NCBI GenBank assembly: GCA_947628385.1
Contig: CANQZS010000077.1
Location: 1 to 8,219 of the forward strand
Direction of reading: 5' to 3'
DNA: 8,219 bases
From: an uncultured Clostridia bacterium
Lineage (GTDB): Bacteria; Bacillota; Clostridia; Oscillospirales; Ruminococcaceae
Positions 1 through 5,939 of this stretch are shown piece by piece. The notes under the pieces were generated by a model, which ran no database searches, was not told where the DNA came from, and saw only the letters and a program-made list of their open reading frames with translations. The position numbers and the translations under genes are program-made. How positions within the stretch are numbered: the stretch's first letter is position 1; every line of letters starts with the position of its first letter.

Positions 1-578
1 TCAAATCCCACGGCGGAAAGCACCTGCTTTGGCATAGTCATCATAACTTCGGGGTCGATCACCGACGCGGAGGGCATTATTTCCATGGTGTAAAGTGCTT
101 TTTTGTCTTTTGTTTCGGGATTTGTAAGAACGGCGATCTGATTTCCCTCACTGCCTGTTCCGCAGGTCGTGGGTAAAAGAATTATCGGCAATGCGCCTTT
201 TCCTTTTTTTCTTCCGAAAATATAGTCGGAAATATCCTCTTCATTTACAAAGCAAAACGCTATTGCTTTTGCGGCGTCCATTACCGAGCCTCCGCCTATG
301 CCGAGAATAACATCACAGTTATTTTCTTTTGCAATTGAAACGCCCTCGTAGACTGTTGTTGTAAGCGGATTTTGTGTTACTTTGTCAAAAACGGTATATT
401 CTGTTCCGGAACATTTTAAATTATCAAGTACTCTGTCAAGAAGTCCCGAACTTTTTGTACTGCCCGTTCCCGTAACAACAAGGACTTTTTTTCCGTATCC
501 GGAAACAATCTCTCCGATCTTATCGGTGTTTTTTAGTCCGAAAAATAAATTTACCGGAAGATGATAATTGAATACCAT
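1..578 (-). CDS. Iron-containing alcohol dehydrogenase, C-terminal part beyond window
   Basis: Partial gene: 192 complete codons from the start, running off the left edge. The protein belongs to the group III Fe-dependent alcohol dehydrogenases, which reduce aldehydes to alcohols (or the reverse) with NAD(P)H in the cytoplasm. Visible are the nucleotide-binding loop GGGSVMDAAK (about residues 95-104) and the family motif PTTCGTGSE (about 136-144). The metal-binding Asp and His residues normally follow just after the point where the window cuts the gene, so they cannot be checked. The start ATG directly abuts the TAA stop of the upstream kinase-like gene with no gap, and a GGGG ribosome site about 9 nt upstream lies inside that gene, so translation is probably coupled. 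It is the last visible gene of the aminotransferase/ABC transporter operon. The sequence resembles butanol-dehydrogenase-type (BdhA-like) enzymes, but the true substrate is unknown. Confidence 0.9.
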   Translation of the reverse strand, partial: MVFNYHLPVNLFFGLKNTDKIGEIVSGYGKKVLVVTGTGSTKSSGLLDRVLDNLKCSGTEYTVFDKVTQNPLTTTVYEGVSIAKENNCDVILGIGGGSVMDAAKAIAFCFVNEEDISDYIFGRKKGKGALPIILLPTTCGTGSEGNQIAVLTNPETKDKKALYTMEIMPSASVIDPEVMMTMPKQVLSAVGF

Positions 579-1211
579 TTATATCAGCCCCTTTATTTTA
601 AGATAATCCTTTATGACCGTAACGCAGTTGTCGATGCCGACTTTTTCACTGTTAAGAGTCATATCGTAATTTATGGGATTTGTCCAGTAATTTCCGTGAG
701 TGTAATATTGATAATAATCGGCGCGGAATTTGTCGGTCTGACGGATAGTTGTCTGCGCAACATCTTCCGTTACGCCCATATTTTCCATTGTGCGCTTTAT
801 GCAGAAATCCCTTGGCGCTTCGATATAAATACTTACAACATTATCCCTGCCCTGCAATATATAGTCGGCGCATTTTCCGACAATAACGCAGGATTCCGTT
901 TCGGCAAGATTTAAAATTATTTTTTTCTGATATTCAAAAAGCGTATCATCGGAAACAAATTTCTCGTTCCGTGCAATATATTTTCTTGCGCGGGGAAGTC
1001 CTTTCATAAGGCTTGCAAAGCTGTTTCCGGAAGTTCGGAGTTTTTCATTAACTTCCTCGAACAGCTTTTTATCAAGTCCGCTGAGTTGAGAAGCAAGAGT
1101 CAGTATCCTGTTTTCATAACAGTGTATGCCCAGATCGGCAGCAAGCTTTGAAGCAATTGCTTTCCCGCCTGTTCCGAAACCTCTTGCAACCGTAACAACA
1201 TAATTTTTCAT
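579..1211 (-). CDS. Cytidylate kinase-like family protein
   Basis: This 210-residue protein matches the cytidylate-kinase-like family (the PF13189 type), predicted P-loop nucleotide kinases of unproven substrate. The N-terminus VTVARGFGTGGKAIA (about residues 6-20) is the glycine-rich phosphate-binding loop after the first beta strand. The region VIVGKCADYIL (about 109-119) is the second typical core segment. The C-terminal NYDMTLNSEKVGI (about 181-193) is also characteristic of the family. The length fits. It is not a classical cytidylate kinase (Cmk), which lies in other contexts and has a different P-loop. The gene starts 3 nt after the ABC ATPase stop, with AGGAG inside the end of that gene, and its own stop abuts the dehydrogenase start, so it is firmly embedded in the operon. 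Its role next to an amino acid transporter is not known. Confidence 0.88.
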   Translation of the reverse strand: MKNYVVTVARGFGTGGKAIASKLAADLGIHCYENRILTLASQLSGLDKKLFEEVNEKLRTSGNSFASLMKGLPRARKYIARNEKFVSDDTLFEYQKKIILNLAETESCVIVGKCADYILQGRDNVVSIYIEAPRDFCIKRTMENMGVTEDVAQTTIRQTDKFRADYYQYYTHGNYWTNPINYDMTLNSEKVGIDNCVTVIKDYLKIKGLI

Positions 1212-1214
1212 GCT

Positions 1215-1982
1215 TTACGATCTCCTTTCCCCGTCGGAAATATACCTGCTCAGGAATTCTTTTGTACGGGCATTTTCCGGAGCCGTAAAGAATTTCTCGG
1301 GCGGCGCGTCCTCAACTATATAGCCTTTGTCCATAAAAAGCACCCTTGTTGAAACGTCTCTTGCAAAACCCATTTCGTGAGTTACTATAAGCATTGTAAG
1401 TCCTGTTTTTGCAAGGGATTTCATAACATTCAGCACTTCTCCCACCATTTCCGGATCAAGTGCGCTGGTGGGTTCGTCAAAAAGCAGCACTTCCGGATCC
1501 ATGCAAAGTCCTCTCGCAATTGCAACGCGCTGTTTCTGTCCTCCGGAAAGCTGTGCGGGATATGCGTTTATAAACGGTGCCATTCCTACCGATCTTAAAT
1601 GGCTTATTGCACGTTCGTGAGCATCTTCTTTTGAAAGATGAAGAACCTTACGCGTTCCCGCCATACAGTTTTTAAGAACAGTCATATTGTTGAACAGGTT
1701 AAAGGATTGGAACACCATTCCCACCTTTGAACGGTACACATTTATTTCACGCTGTGTTCTGCCCAGTTCTTTTCCGTCAAAATAAATTTTTCCGTAAGTC
1801 TGTTTTTCAAGCTGATTTATACAGCGGAGAAGAGTGGATTTCCCCGAGCCGGATGAACCGAGTATGCAGATAACATCGCCTTTATTAACGGAAAAATCAA
1901 TTTTCCGCAGTACCTGATGTTCGCCGAAATTCTTGCTCAGCTCTTCAACACGGATAATTTCTTTTTTGTTGTTATCACTCAT
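1215..1982 (-). CDS. Polar amino acid ABC transporter, ATP-binding protein (GlnQ/HisP type)
   Basis: The 255-residue ATPase powers import by the neighbouring permease and sits on the cytoplasmic face of the membrane as a dimer. All motifs are intact: Walker A GSSGSGKST (42-50), Q-loop Gln92 in FQSFNLF, signature LSGGQKQR (145-152), Walker B VLLFDE (165-170), D-loop SALD, and switch His202 in IVTHEMGFA. The signature, and the sequence FNLFNNMTVLKN after the Q-loop, are typical of the polar amino acid uptake subfamily. The start is supported by a TAAGGAGG site whose TAA is the permease stop, 7 nt before the ATG. The substrate cannot be read from the ATPase. There is nothing unusual in it. Confidence 0.97.
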   Translation of the reverse strand: MSDNNKKEIIRVEELSKNFGEHQVLRKIDFSVNKGDVICILGSSGSGKSTLLRCINQLEKQTYGKIYFDGKELGRTQREINVYRSKVGMVFQSFNLFNNMTVLKNCMAGTRKVLHLSKEDAHERAISHLRSVGMAPFINAYPAQLSGGQKQRVAIARGLCMDPEVLLFDEPTSALDPEMVGEVLNVMKSLAKTGLTMLIVTHEMGFARDVSTRVLFMDKGYIVEDAPPEKFFTAPENARTKEFLSRYISDGERRS

Positions 1983-1989
1983 ATTCGCG

Positions 1990-1997
1990 CCTCCTTA
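1990..1997 (-). promoter_or_regulatory. Ribosome binding site fused to the permease stop codon
   Basis: On the minus strand the sequence TAAGGAGG contains both the permease stop codon (TAA) and a full Shine-Dalgarno core, 7 nt before the ATPase ATG. A ribosome ending on the permease would sit on the ATPase initiation site, which favours coupled and balanced translation of the two subunits. Confidence 0.8.
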
Positions 1998-2750
1998 TTC
2001 GTTATTGTCCATGTATTCCACAGCAAGAGCATAATCCTTTTTGCCTGCCATTTTCTTTTCTATAAACAGGAATATCCTGTTGAAAAGGAAACAAAGAACA
2101 AAATAAATTATTGCAATTACAAGATAGGATTCAAGATATTTGTAATAGGTTCCGCCTGCTGTCTTTGCCTGCAGGAACAGTTCCTTTACACCGATAACGT
2201 TAAGTACGGAAGTCATTTTCAGATTTGTCAGGAACATATTTGCCATTTCGGGAACGATATTTTTGAACGCCTGCGGGAGAACGATATTCATCATTGCCGA
2301 AATAGGGGACATTCCCATAGCGAGCGCACCCTCGCGCTGACCGATGTCAATGGATTTTATTCCCGCGCGGACCGTTTCAGCCATATATGCTCCCGTATTA
2401 AGAACGGTAACTAAAATTCCCGCCATTATAGGATCTATTTCAAAACCGCCTTGGCGCAGTCCGTAATAAATTATCATTGCCTGTACGATCATAGGAGTTC
2501 CGCGGAAAAGTTCAATATATATCTTGCTTATGCCCTTGATGATGCCAATAAATATCTTTTTCGGAACGGGATCGTTTTTACTCAGTTTTGAATCTTCCGC
2601 AATTCCCACAATAAAACCGAGTATAAACCCTAATATTGTTCCGGCGACCGAAACAGCAAGGGTTATCAGAGTACCTTCAACAAACAATTGAGCATATTCC
2701 GAAGCAATGAACCATATCCATTCAAAAACCCCGTTTGGTGTGTTCGACAT
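1995..2750 (-). CDS. Polar amino acid ABC transporter, permease (HisM/GlnP type)
   Basis: This 251-residue inner-membrane protein is the translocation pore. It has hydrophobic segments near residues 22-50, 87-97, 107-121 and 207-230. It carries the FRGTP motif (82-86) typical of the HisMQ family, and the EAA loop EGALAMGMS...IVLPQA (about 140-161), which contacts the ATPase. Only one permease gene is present, so it probably works as a homodimer, as in many glutamine-type systems. It is somewhat longer than the common length of about 220 residues, because of a charged loop (about 51-66) and a C-terminal tail (about 231-251). AGGAG 8 nt before the ATG supports the start. It lies 128 nt downstream of the binding-protein gene, and a large RNA hairpin fills much of that gap. 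Confidence 0.96.
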   Translation of the reverse strand: MSNTPNGVFEWIWFIASEYAQLFVEGTLITLAVSVAGTILGFILGFIVGIAEDSKLSKNDPVPKKIFIGIIKGISKIYIELFRGTPMIVQAMIIYYGLRQGGFEIDPIMAGILVTVLNTGAYMAETVRAGIKSIDIGQREGALAMGMSPISAMMNIVLPQAFKNIVPEMANMFLTNLKMTSVLNVIGVKELFLQAKTAGGTYYKYLESYLVIAIIYFVLCFLFNRIFLFIEKKMAGKKDYALAVEYMDNNE

Positions 2751-2777
2751 ACAAATATCTCCTTTCTTTTTTCAATA

Positions 2778-2863
2778 ATACCGCCGCTCTCCGATAAAGC
2801 CAACACCTCGCAAAGCCTTAAAGCGTTCTTTGCGCGGTGTTGTCTTACCAGAAGCGGCGGTAT
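2778..2863 (-). promoter_or_regulatory. Long intergenic mRNA hairpin between binding protein and permease genes
   Basis: Nested inverted repeats form a near-continuous hairpin in the operon mRNA. The outer stem is 11 perfect pairs (2778-2788 with 2853-2863). A middle stem of nine pairs follows (2790-2798 with 2844-2852), and three of these are G-U pairs that exist only in the minus-strand RNA. Two inner stems of 7 pairs each come next (2801-2807 with 2836-2842, and 2809-2815 with 2828-2834), and the loop is about 12 nt. No T-run follows on either strand, so a simple intrinsic terminator is unlikely. By analogy with other binding-protein transporters, it probably protects the upstream mRNA from 3' exonuclease and sets more binding protein than permease. 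RNase processing or a dispersed repeat element are alternatives. Confidence 0.85.
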
Positions 2864-2878
2864 GGGTGCTGTGATAAG

Positions 2879-3793
2879 TTAGTTTGCCGCAGGCTGAACG
2901 GATATAGCTTCCTCCATCATGGAATTCATAGTATCTCTGTCAAGACCTACCGCGTCCATTGCTGCCTGTAATTTATCGCGGAATTCGGTATCATCTTTTC
3001 GTGTTGCAATGCAGACATTGGTCATTTCCTCATCGCCCACAAATGTATCGCCATCGGCAAGTGTTATGATCTTCAGATCGTCATTTGTAAGCAGTGCCGA
3101 CTGAGCCGTCGGAAGATCAATTACCGCAAGATCCGCCGTGCCGTTTGAAAGTGCCATAAAAACTTCAGCAGTAGTCTCATAATTTGCGCCCTTGACCGCA
3201 TCTGGGATCTGGTCAAGAAGCGGTACCCAACCCGTTCCCAGCTGTGTTGTAACGGTAATGTTCTTGCCCGCAAGTTCGGAAAGTCCTGTGATATTTTCGA
3301 TCTCCGAGCCTTTCTTTACAACAACGCAGTTGCTTCTGTAATAATACGGTTCTGTAAACGAATAGGAAAGCATACGTTCCGCCGTTCTGCCCATTCCTGC
3401 AATAATGCAGTCATATTCTCCGGAATCCATTGAAATGCCTATGGAATCCCATTCGACCTTATGTACTTCAAGCTCCATACCCATCTGTTCAGCAAGCTTT
3501 TTTGCCACCATAACGTCATAGCCGTAGGCATATCCGCCGCCGCCGTAAATTTCAACGGCTGTGTCACCGTTGGGAACTTCCGTACCTACCTGCGTCCAGT
3601 TGAAAGGCGCGTAAGCACATTCCATTCCGACTCTGAGAACATTGCTTTCCGCAGCGGAACTGCTCTCACTGTTTGCCGCGCTGCTTCCGCTGCCGTCCGA
3701 TGATGTTCCGGAGGAACAGCCTGCAAAAGAGGACAGTGCCATAATTCCTGCCGTAATTATACCTATGGTTTTAAATAATCTTTTTACTTTCAT
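2879..3793 (-). CDS. Amino acid ABC transporter substrate-binding lipoprotein
   Basis: This 304-residue protein captures an amino acid outside the cell and delivers it to the permease. It starts with a lipoprotein signal peptide: basic MKVKR, a hydrophobic core (about 9-20), and lipobox FAGC with Cys26 as the predicted lipid anchor. A Ser/Ala-rich flexible linker follows (about 27-50). The body is the family 3 solute-binding fold (SBP_bac_3): VGMECAYAPFNWTQ (about 55-68), then GYDVMVAKKLAEQMG, and an AGMGRTAER segment (about 132-140) whose Arg140 is a likely contact for the substrate carboxylate. A Gly-rich EIYGGGGYAYGYD stretch (about 81-93) resembles a Clostridia/Streptococcus subgroup. AGGAG lies about 7 nt before the ATG. 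The gene follows the aminotransferase by 33 nt. Which amino acid is bound cannot be decided from sequence alone. Confidence 0.95.
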   Translation of the reverse strand: MKVKRLFKTIGIITAGIMALSSFAGCSSGTSSDGSGSSAANSESSSAAESNVLRVGMECAYAPFNWTQVGTEVPNGDTAVEIYGGGGYAYGYDVMVAKKLAEQMGMELEVHKVEWDSIGISMDSGEYDCIIAGMGRTAERMLSYSFTEPYYYRSNCVVVKKGSEIENITGLSELAGKNITVTTQLGTGWVPLLDQIPDAVKGANYETTAEVFMALSNGTADLAVIDLPTAQSALLTNDDLKIITLADGDTFVGDEEMTNVCIATRKDDTEFRDKLQAAMDAVGLDRDTMNSMMEEAISVQPAAN

Positions 3794-3826
3794 AAAAATT
3801 CTCCTTTCATGGTACGAATATGAAGT

Positions 3827-5047
3827 TTATTTTTCAGCCGCTTCACAAACGGCTTCGTTGATAATATCGAATGCCCTGTCGCAGTCGCCTTCGTTGATGA
3901 TGAGCGGAGGGACCATTCTTATTATGTTTGTTCCGATAGCAGTAATGAGAAGTTTTCTGTCAAAGCAGCCGTGTTTAACATCGACTGCATTAACTTTATC
4001 GTCAAATTCAACTCCTACAAGAAGTCCCTGTCCGCGGACTTCCTTTATATGAGGAAGTGCGGAAAGCTTTTTCATGAAATGATCGCCCATTTTCTTTGCG
4101 TTTCCAGCAAGATCTTTTTCAAGCATTTCTGAAACTGCTGCATATGATGCCGCGCAGCATACCGGATGTCCGCCAAAAGTGGTTCCGTGAGAACCCATTG
4201 TAAATGCTTTTGCAACTTCCTCCGTGGCACATATCGCGCCGATGGGCATTCCGCCGCCCATAGCTTTTGCCATTGAAACGATGTCCGGCTTTATTCCGTA
4301 ATTCATGTACGACATTACCGCACCTGTTCTGCACCAACCGGTCTGAACTTCATCAAGCAGGAGCAGCATATTGTTTTCGTCGCAGAATTTCCGCAGTCCC
4401 GTCATAAATTCGGGAGTTGCGGGATTTACTCCGCCCTCGCCCTGAACCGGCTCGATCATGATCGCAATGGTGTTGCTCGTGCAGGCGTTTTTGAATGCCT
4501 GAAGATCGTTATACGGCGCATATGTAAATCCCGGAACCATTCCGCCGAAACCTATCTGACAAGCGTTATCGGGCTGACCTGTTGCGCTCATTGAACCGAA
4601 AGTCCTGCCGTGGAAAGAATTTGCCGCAGTAACGATGTTGTAACGGCTGGCACCATATTTTTCAACGCCGTATTTACGCGCCATTTTTATCATGGCTTCG
4701 TTTGCTTCCGTACCTGTGTTCTGGAAAAATATTTTATCCATTCCGATAGTCGTGCATATTTTTTCTGCAAGAAGCGCCTGCGGAACGGTGTAAGGATAGT
4801 TGAAAGACTGCATAAGCGTTTTCGCCTGTTCGCAAACGGCATTCACGACTCTTTCGCAGCAGTTTCCCACCGAGTTTACGGCAATTCCCGCATAGAAATC
4901 AAGGTACGGCGTTCCTTTTTCGTCATACATATAAACGTCCTTTGCACTGTCAGCGATGAAATCAAAGCGTTCGTAGGTTTCGATAATATATTTTTTTGCT
5001 TTTGCCTTGATCTCATCGGCAGTAAAGCCTGTATCTGCAAGCTTCAT
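3827..5047 (-). CDS. Class III PLP-dependent aminotransferase, acetylornithine/ornithine (ArgD/RocD)-like
   Basis: The 406-residue cytoplasmic enzyme moves an amino group, usually from the terminal carbon of an omega-amino acid, to 2-oxoglutarate. Numbered from the chosen start, it shows GTEAN (112-116) and FHGR (145-148) for cofactor binding, EPVQGEGG (199-206), LLLDEVQTG with Asp232 facing the pyridine nitrogen, the Schiff-base lysine Lys261 in SMAKAMGGGMPIGA, and GTTFGGHP (288-295). The match is best to the ArgD-type subgroup, but there are no arginine genes nearby. A catabolic omega-aminotransferase (ornithine, GABA, 5-aminovalerate, lysine) is equally possible. An in-frame ATG at 5051-5053 would add two residues, but it lies only 3 nt from AAGGAG, whereas the ATG at 5045-5047 is at 9 nt, so I chose the latter. 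It is the first gene of the operon, behind a promoter and a leader terminator. Confidence 0.92.
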   Translation of the reverse strand: MKLADTGFTADEIKAKAKKYIIETYERFDFIADSAKDVYMYDEKGTPYLDFYAGIAVNSVGNCCERVVNAVCEQAKTLMQSFNYPYTVPQALLAEKICTTIGMDKIFFQNTGTEANEAMIKMARKYGVEKYGASRYNIVTAANSFHGRTFGSMSATGQPDNACQIGFGGMVPGFTYAPYNDLQAFKNACTSNTIAIMIEPVQGEGGVNPATPEFMTGLRKFCDENNMLLLLDEVQTGWCRTGAVMSYMNYGIKPDIVSMAKAMGGGMPIGAICATEEVAKAFTMGSHGTTFGGHPVCCAASYAAVSEMLEKDLAGNAKKMGDHFMKKLSALPHIKEVRGQGLLVGVEFDDKVNAVDVKHGCFDRKLLITAIGTNIIRMVPPLIINEGDCDRAFDIINEAVCEAAEK

Positions 5048-5056
5048 GATCATCAG

Positions 5057-5062
5057 CTCCTT
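5057..5062 (-). promoter_or_regulatory. Ribosome binding site that decides the aminotransferase start
   Basis: AAGGAG on the minus strand follows the six-T run of the leader terminator without a gap. It is 9 nt from the ATG at 5045-5047 and only 3 nt from the ATG at 5051-5053, which favours the inner start. Confidence 0.7.
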
Positions 5063-5107
5063 AAAAAAGCAAAGACAACGAGTCTTTTTAGGACATCGTT
5101 GTCTTTG
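5063..5107 (-). terminator. Leader terminator (attenuator) before the aminotransferase operon
   Basis: On the minus strand a perfect 12-bp stem pairs 5096-5107 with 5070-5081. After a one-base bulge it gains three more pairs (5092-5094 with 5082-5084) around a 7-nt loop. A C and six T residues (5063-5068) follow directly. This is a canonical intrinsic terminator. It lies between the operon promoter and the ribosome binding site, only about 20 nt after the likely transcription start, so it must be bypassed for any operon gene to be made. The left arm can instead fold a small GAC-AACGAT-GTC hairpin, which is mutually exclusive with the terminator. Confidence 0.8.
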
Positions 5108-5134
5108 AAATGGTTTATTATTTTGAACAATTAC

Positions 5135-5163
5135 AGTATAGCACTTTGCAAGTTAAATGTCAA
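5135..5163 (-). promoter_or_regulatory. Sigma-A type promoter of the aminotransferase/ABC operon
   Basis: On the minus strand, TTGACA (5158-5163) is separated by exactly 17 nt from TATACT (5135-5140). This matches the housekeeping consensus in 11 of 12 positions. Transcription should begin near 5127-5129, giving a leader of roughly 80 nt. The upstream DNA (5164-5300) is very AT-rich. Confidence 0.8.
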
Positions 5164-5185
5164 TAACTTTCATTTAATTTTGGCA

Positions 5186-5256
5186 TTATGCACGAAATTC
5201 CTCTATAATACAAGTTTTTATATTTATGCATTTTATAAATTGTGAAAATTTATGCA
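5186..5256. repeat. Three TTATGCA heptamers upstream of the operon promoter
   Basis: The heptamer TTATGCA (TGCATAA on the operon strand) occurs at 5186-5192, 5224-5230 and 5250-5256, all within 71 bp upstream of the -35 element. The copies have the same orientation, with steps of 38 and 26 bp. They could be activator or repressor sites, for example for the adjacent XRE-cupin regulator. The DNA is AT-rich, so chance is possible. Confidence 0.35.
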
Positions 5257-5310
5257 ATTATTTTAAAAATAAAATTCAGAATATGTTTATTATATAGAAC
5301 AAAATGGTTA

Positions 5311-5339
5311 TAAAGAAACGGCATAGCACCCTATGCCGT
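5311..5339 (-). terminator. Intrinsic terminator of the XRE-cupin regulator gene
   Basis: On the minus strand a perfect 9-bp stem (5331-5339 with 5318-5326) closes a 4-nt loop and runs into TTTCTTT. The stop codon TAG (5331-5333) lies inside the stem. The hairpin separates the regulator transcript from the downstream operon, which therefore depends on its own promoter. Confidence 0.8.
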
Positions 5340-5876
5340 GAAAAAACATATAAAGCTTACGCGCGAATCACCATTGTTGATGTATTTATGTTCCTCCTCG
5401 CAATTGAAGCGAAAAATTTCATTTGGTTCAATATCCTGTGTTTCCCGTCCTGTGTCAACAGTAAGCACACCTTCAAGGACCGCAAGATATTCACGCGTTC
5501 CGGCACCGTGACCGCCGCTGACATATACTCCGCCCGGAAGAATGTCTATCCTGTAGATCTCGATCTTCTTATTGTCCTCGTATGGAAAACAAGTTTTTAC
5601 CGTATATTTTTCTCCCTCTTTTATAGGAAGAACGTCCGAGGTCTTTATAAGATACGACTCTTCCGGCGGAGATGCGATAAGTTCGGTAAAATCTATCCGC
5701 AAACCACTTATTATTTTGCCGAGAACATTTATTGACGGATTTGCACCGCCCTGCTCGATCTGATAGAGCATACTTTTGCTTACGCCTGTCTGTTCCGCGA
5801 CCGCGTCAAGGCTCATTCCCCTTGAAATTCGGATACGGTTGAGATTTTTTGAAATGTTATAGCTCAGATAGTCCAT
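5331..5876 (-). CDS. XRE-family transcriptional regulator with C-terminal cupin domain
   Basis: This 181-residue DNA-binding regulator has two parts. Residues about 8-65 form a helix-turn-helix of the XRE/HTH_3 type (NLNRIRISRGMSLDAVAEQTGVSKSMLYQIEQG, in pieces). Residues about 105-178 form a small cupin barrel with GGHGAGTREYLAVLEG (about 121-136), which in this family senses a small ligand or metal. The family includes regulators of amino acid, polyamine and sulfur metabolism such as PuuR-like proteins, and the effector here is unknown. An AAGG core about 6 nt before the ATG supports the start. It is transcribed alone from a consensus promoter and ends in a terminator. Its position 283 nt upstream of the aminotransferase, in the same direction, makes that operon the obvious candidate target. 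This is inferred from context only. Confidence 0.93.
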   Translation of the reverse strand: MDYLSYNISKNLNRIRISRGMSLDAVAEQTGVSKSMLYQIEQGGANPSINVLGKIISGLRIDFTELIASPPEESYLIKTSDVLPIKEGEKYTVKTCFPYEDNKKIEIYRIDILPGGVYVSGGHGAGTREYLAVLEGVLTVDTGRETQDIEPNEIFRFNCEEEHKYINNGDSRVSFICFFTA

Positions 5877-5931
5877 ATTCCGCCTTCTTTTTACTTATTG
5901 AATATATTATATCATAATTTTTCGGAATATG
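5874..5931. repeat. 9-bp inverted repeat across the regulator promoter and start codon
   Basis: CATATTCCG at 5874-5882 and its exact reverse complement CGGAATATG at 5923-5931 are 40 bp apart. One arm covers the regulator ATG, and the other overlaps the edge of its -35 box. The promoter-side arm is not transcribed, so this would act as DNA, possibly as paired operators for autoregulation. A one-mismatch copy, CAGAATATG, occurs at 5277-5285 upstream of the aminotransferase operon. Confidence 0.35.
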
Positions 5932-5935
5932 TCAA
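5906..5935 (-). promoter_or_regulatory. Consensus promoter of the XRE-cupin regulator
   Basis: On the minus strand, TTGACA (5930-5935), an 18-nt spacer and TATAAT (5906-5911) give full consensus for both boxes. A TGA just before the -10 box adds an extended -10 (TGN) element. Transcription should begin near 5899, leaving a leader of about 23 nt. Such a strong promoter for a regulator suggests that it is repressed, perhaps by itself. Confidence 0.85.
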
Positions 5936-5939
5936 TACT

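Noticed and set aside
579..1211. Kinase-like protein as a zeta-type toxin or toxin-antitoxin partner
   Set aside because: The P-loop and C-terminal motifs fit the cytidylate-kinase-like family, and there is no antitoxin-like gene next to it.
2778..2863. The long hairpin as an intrinsic terminator
   Set aside because: Neither strand has a T-run after the stem. The minus strand continues with TATTATTGAAAAAAG into the permease ribosome site.
5054..5135. T-box leader in front of the aminotransferase
   Set aside because: The leader is too short (about 80 nt), there is no T-box consensus or specifier stem, and the terminator begins about 20 nt after the start.
4610..5245. A 211-codon plus-strand open frame covering the aminotransferase start and promoter
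   Set aside because: It is antisense to a well-supported gene and runs through the promoter and terminator. The protein is Phe/Cys/His-rich without recognisable motifs, typical of a shadow frame.
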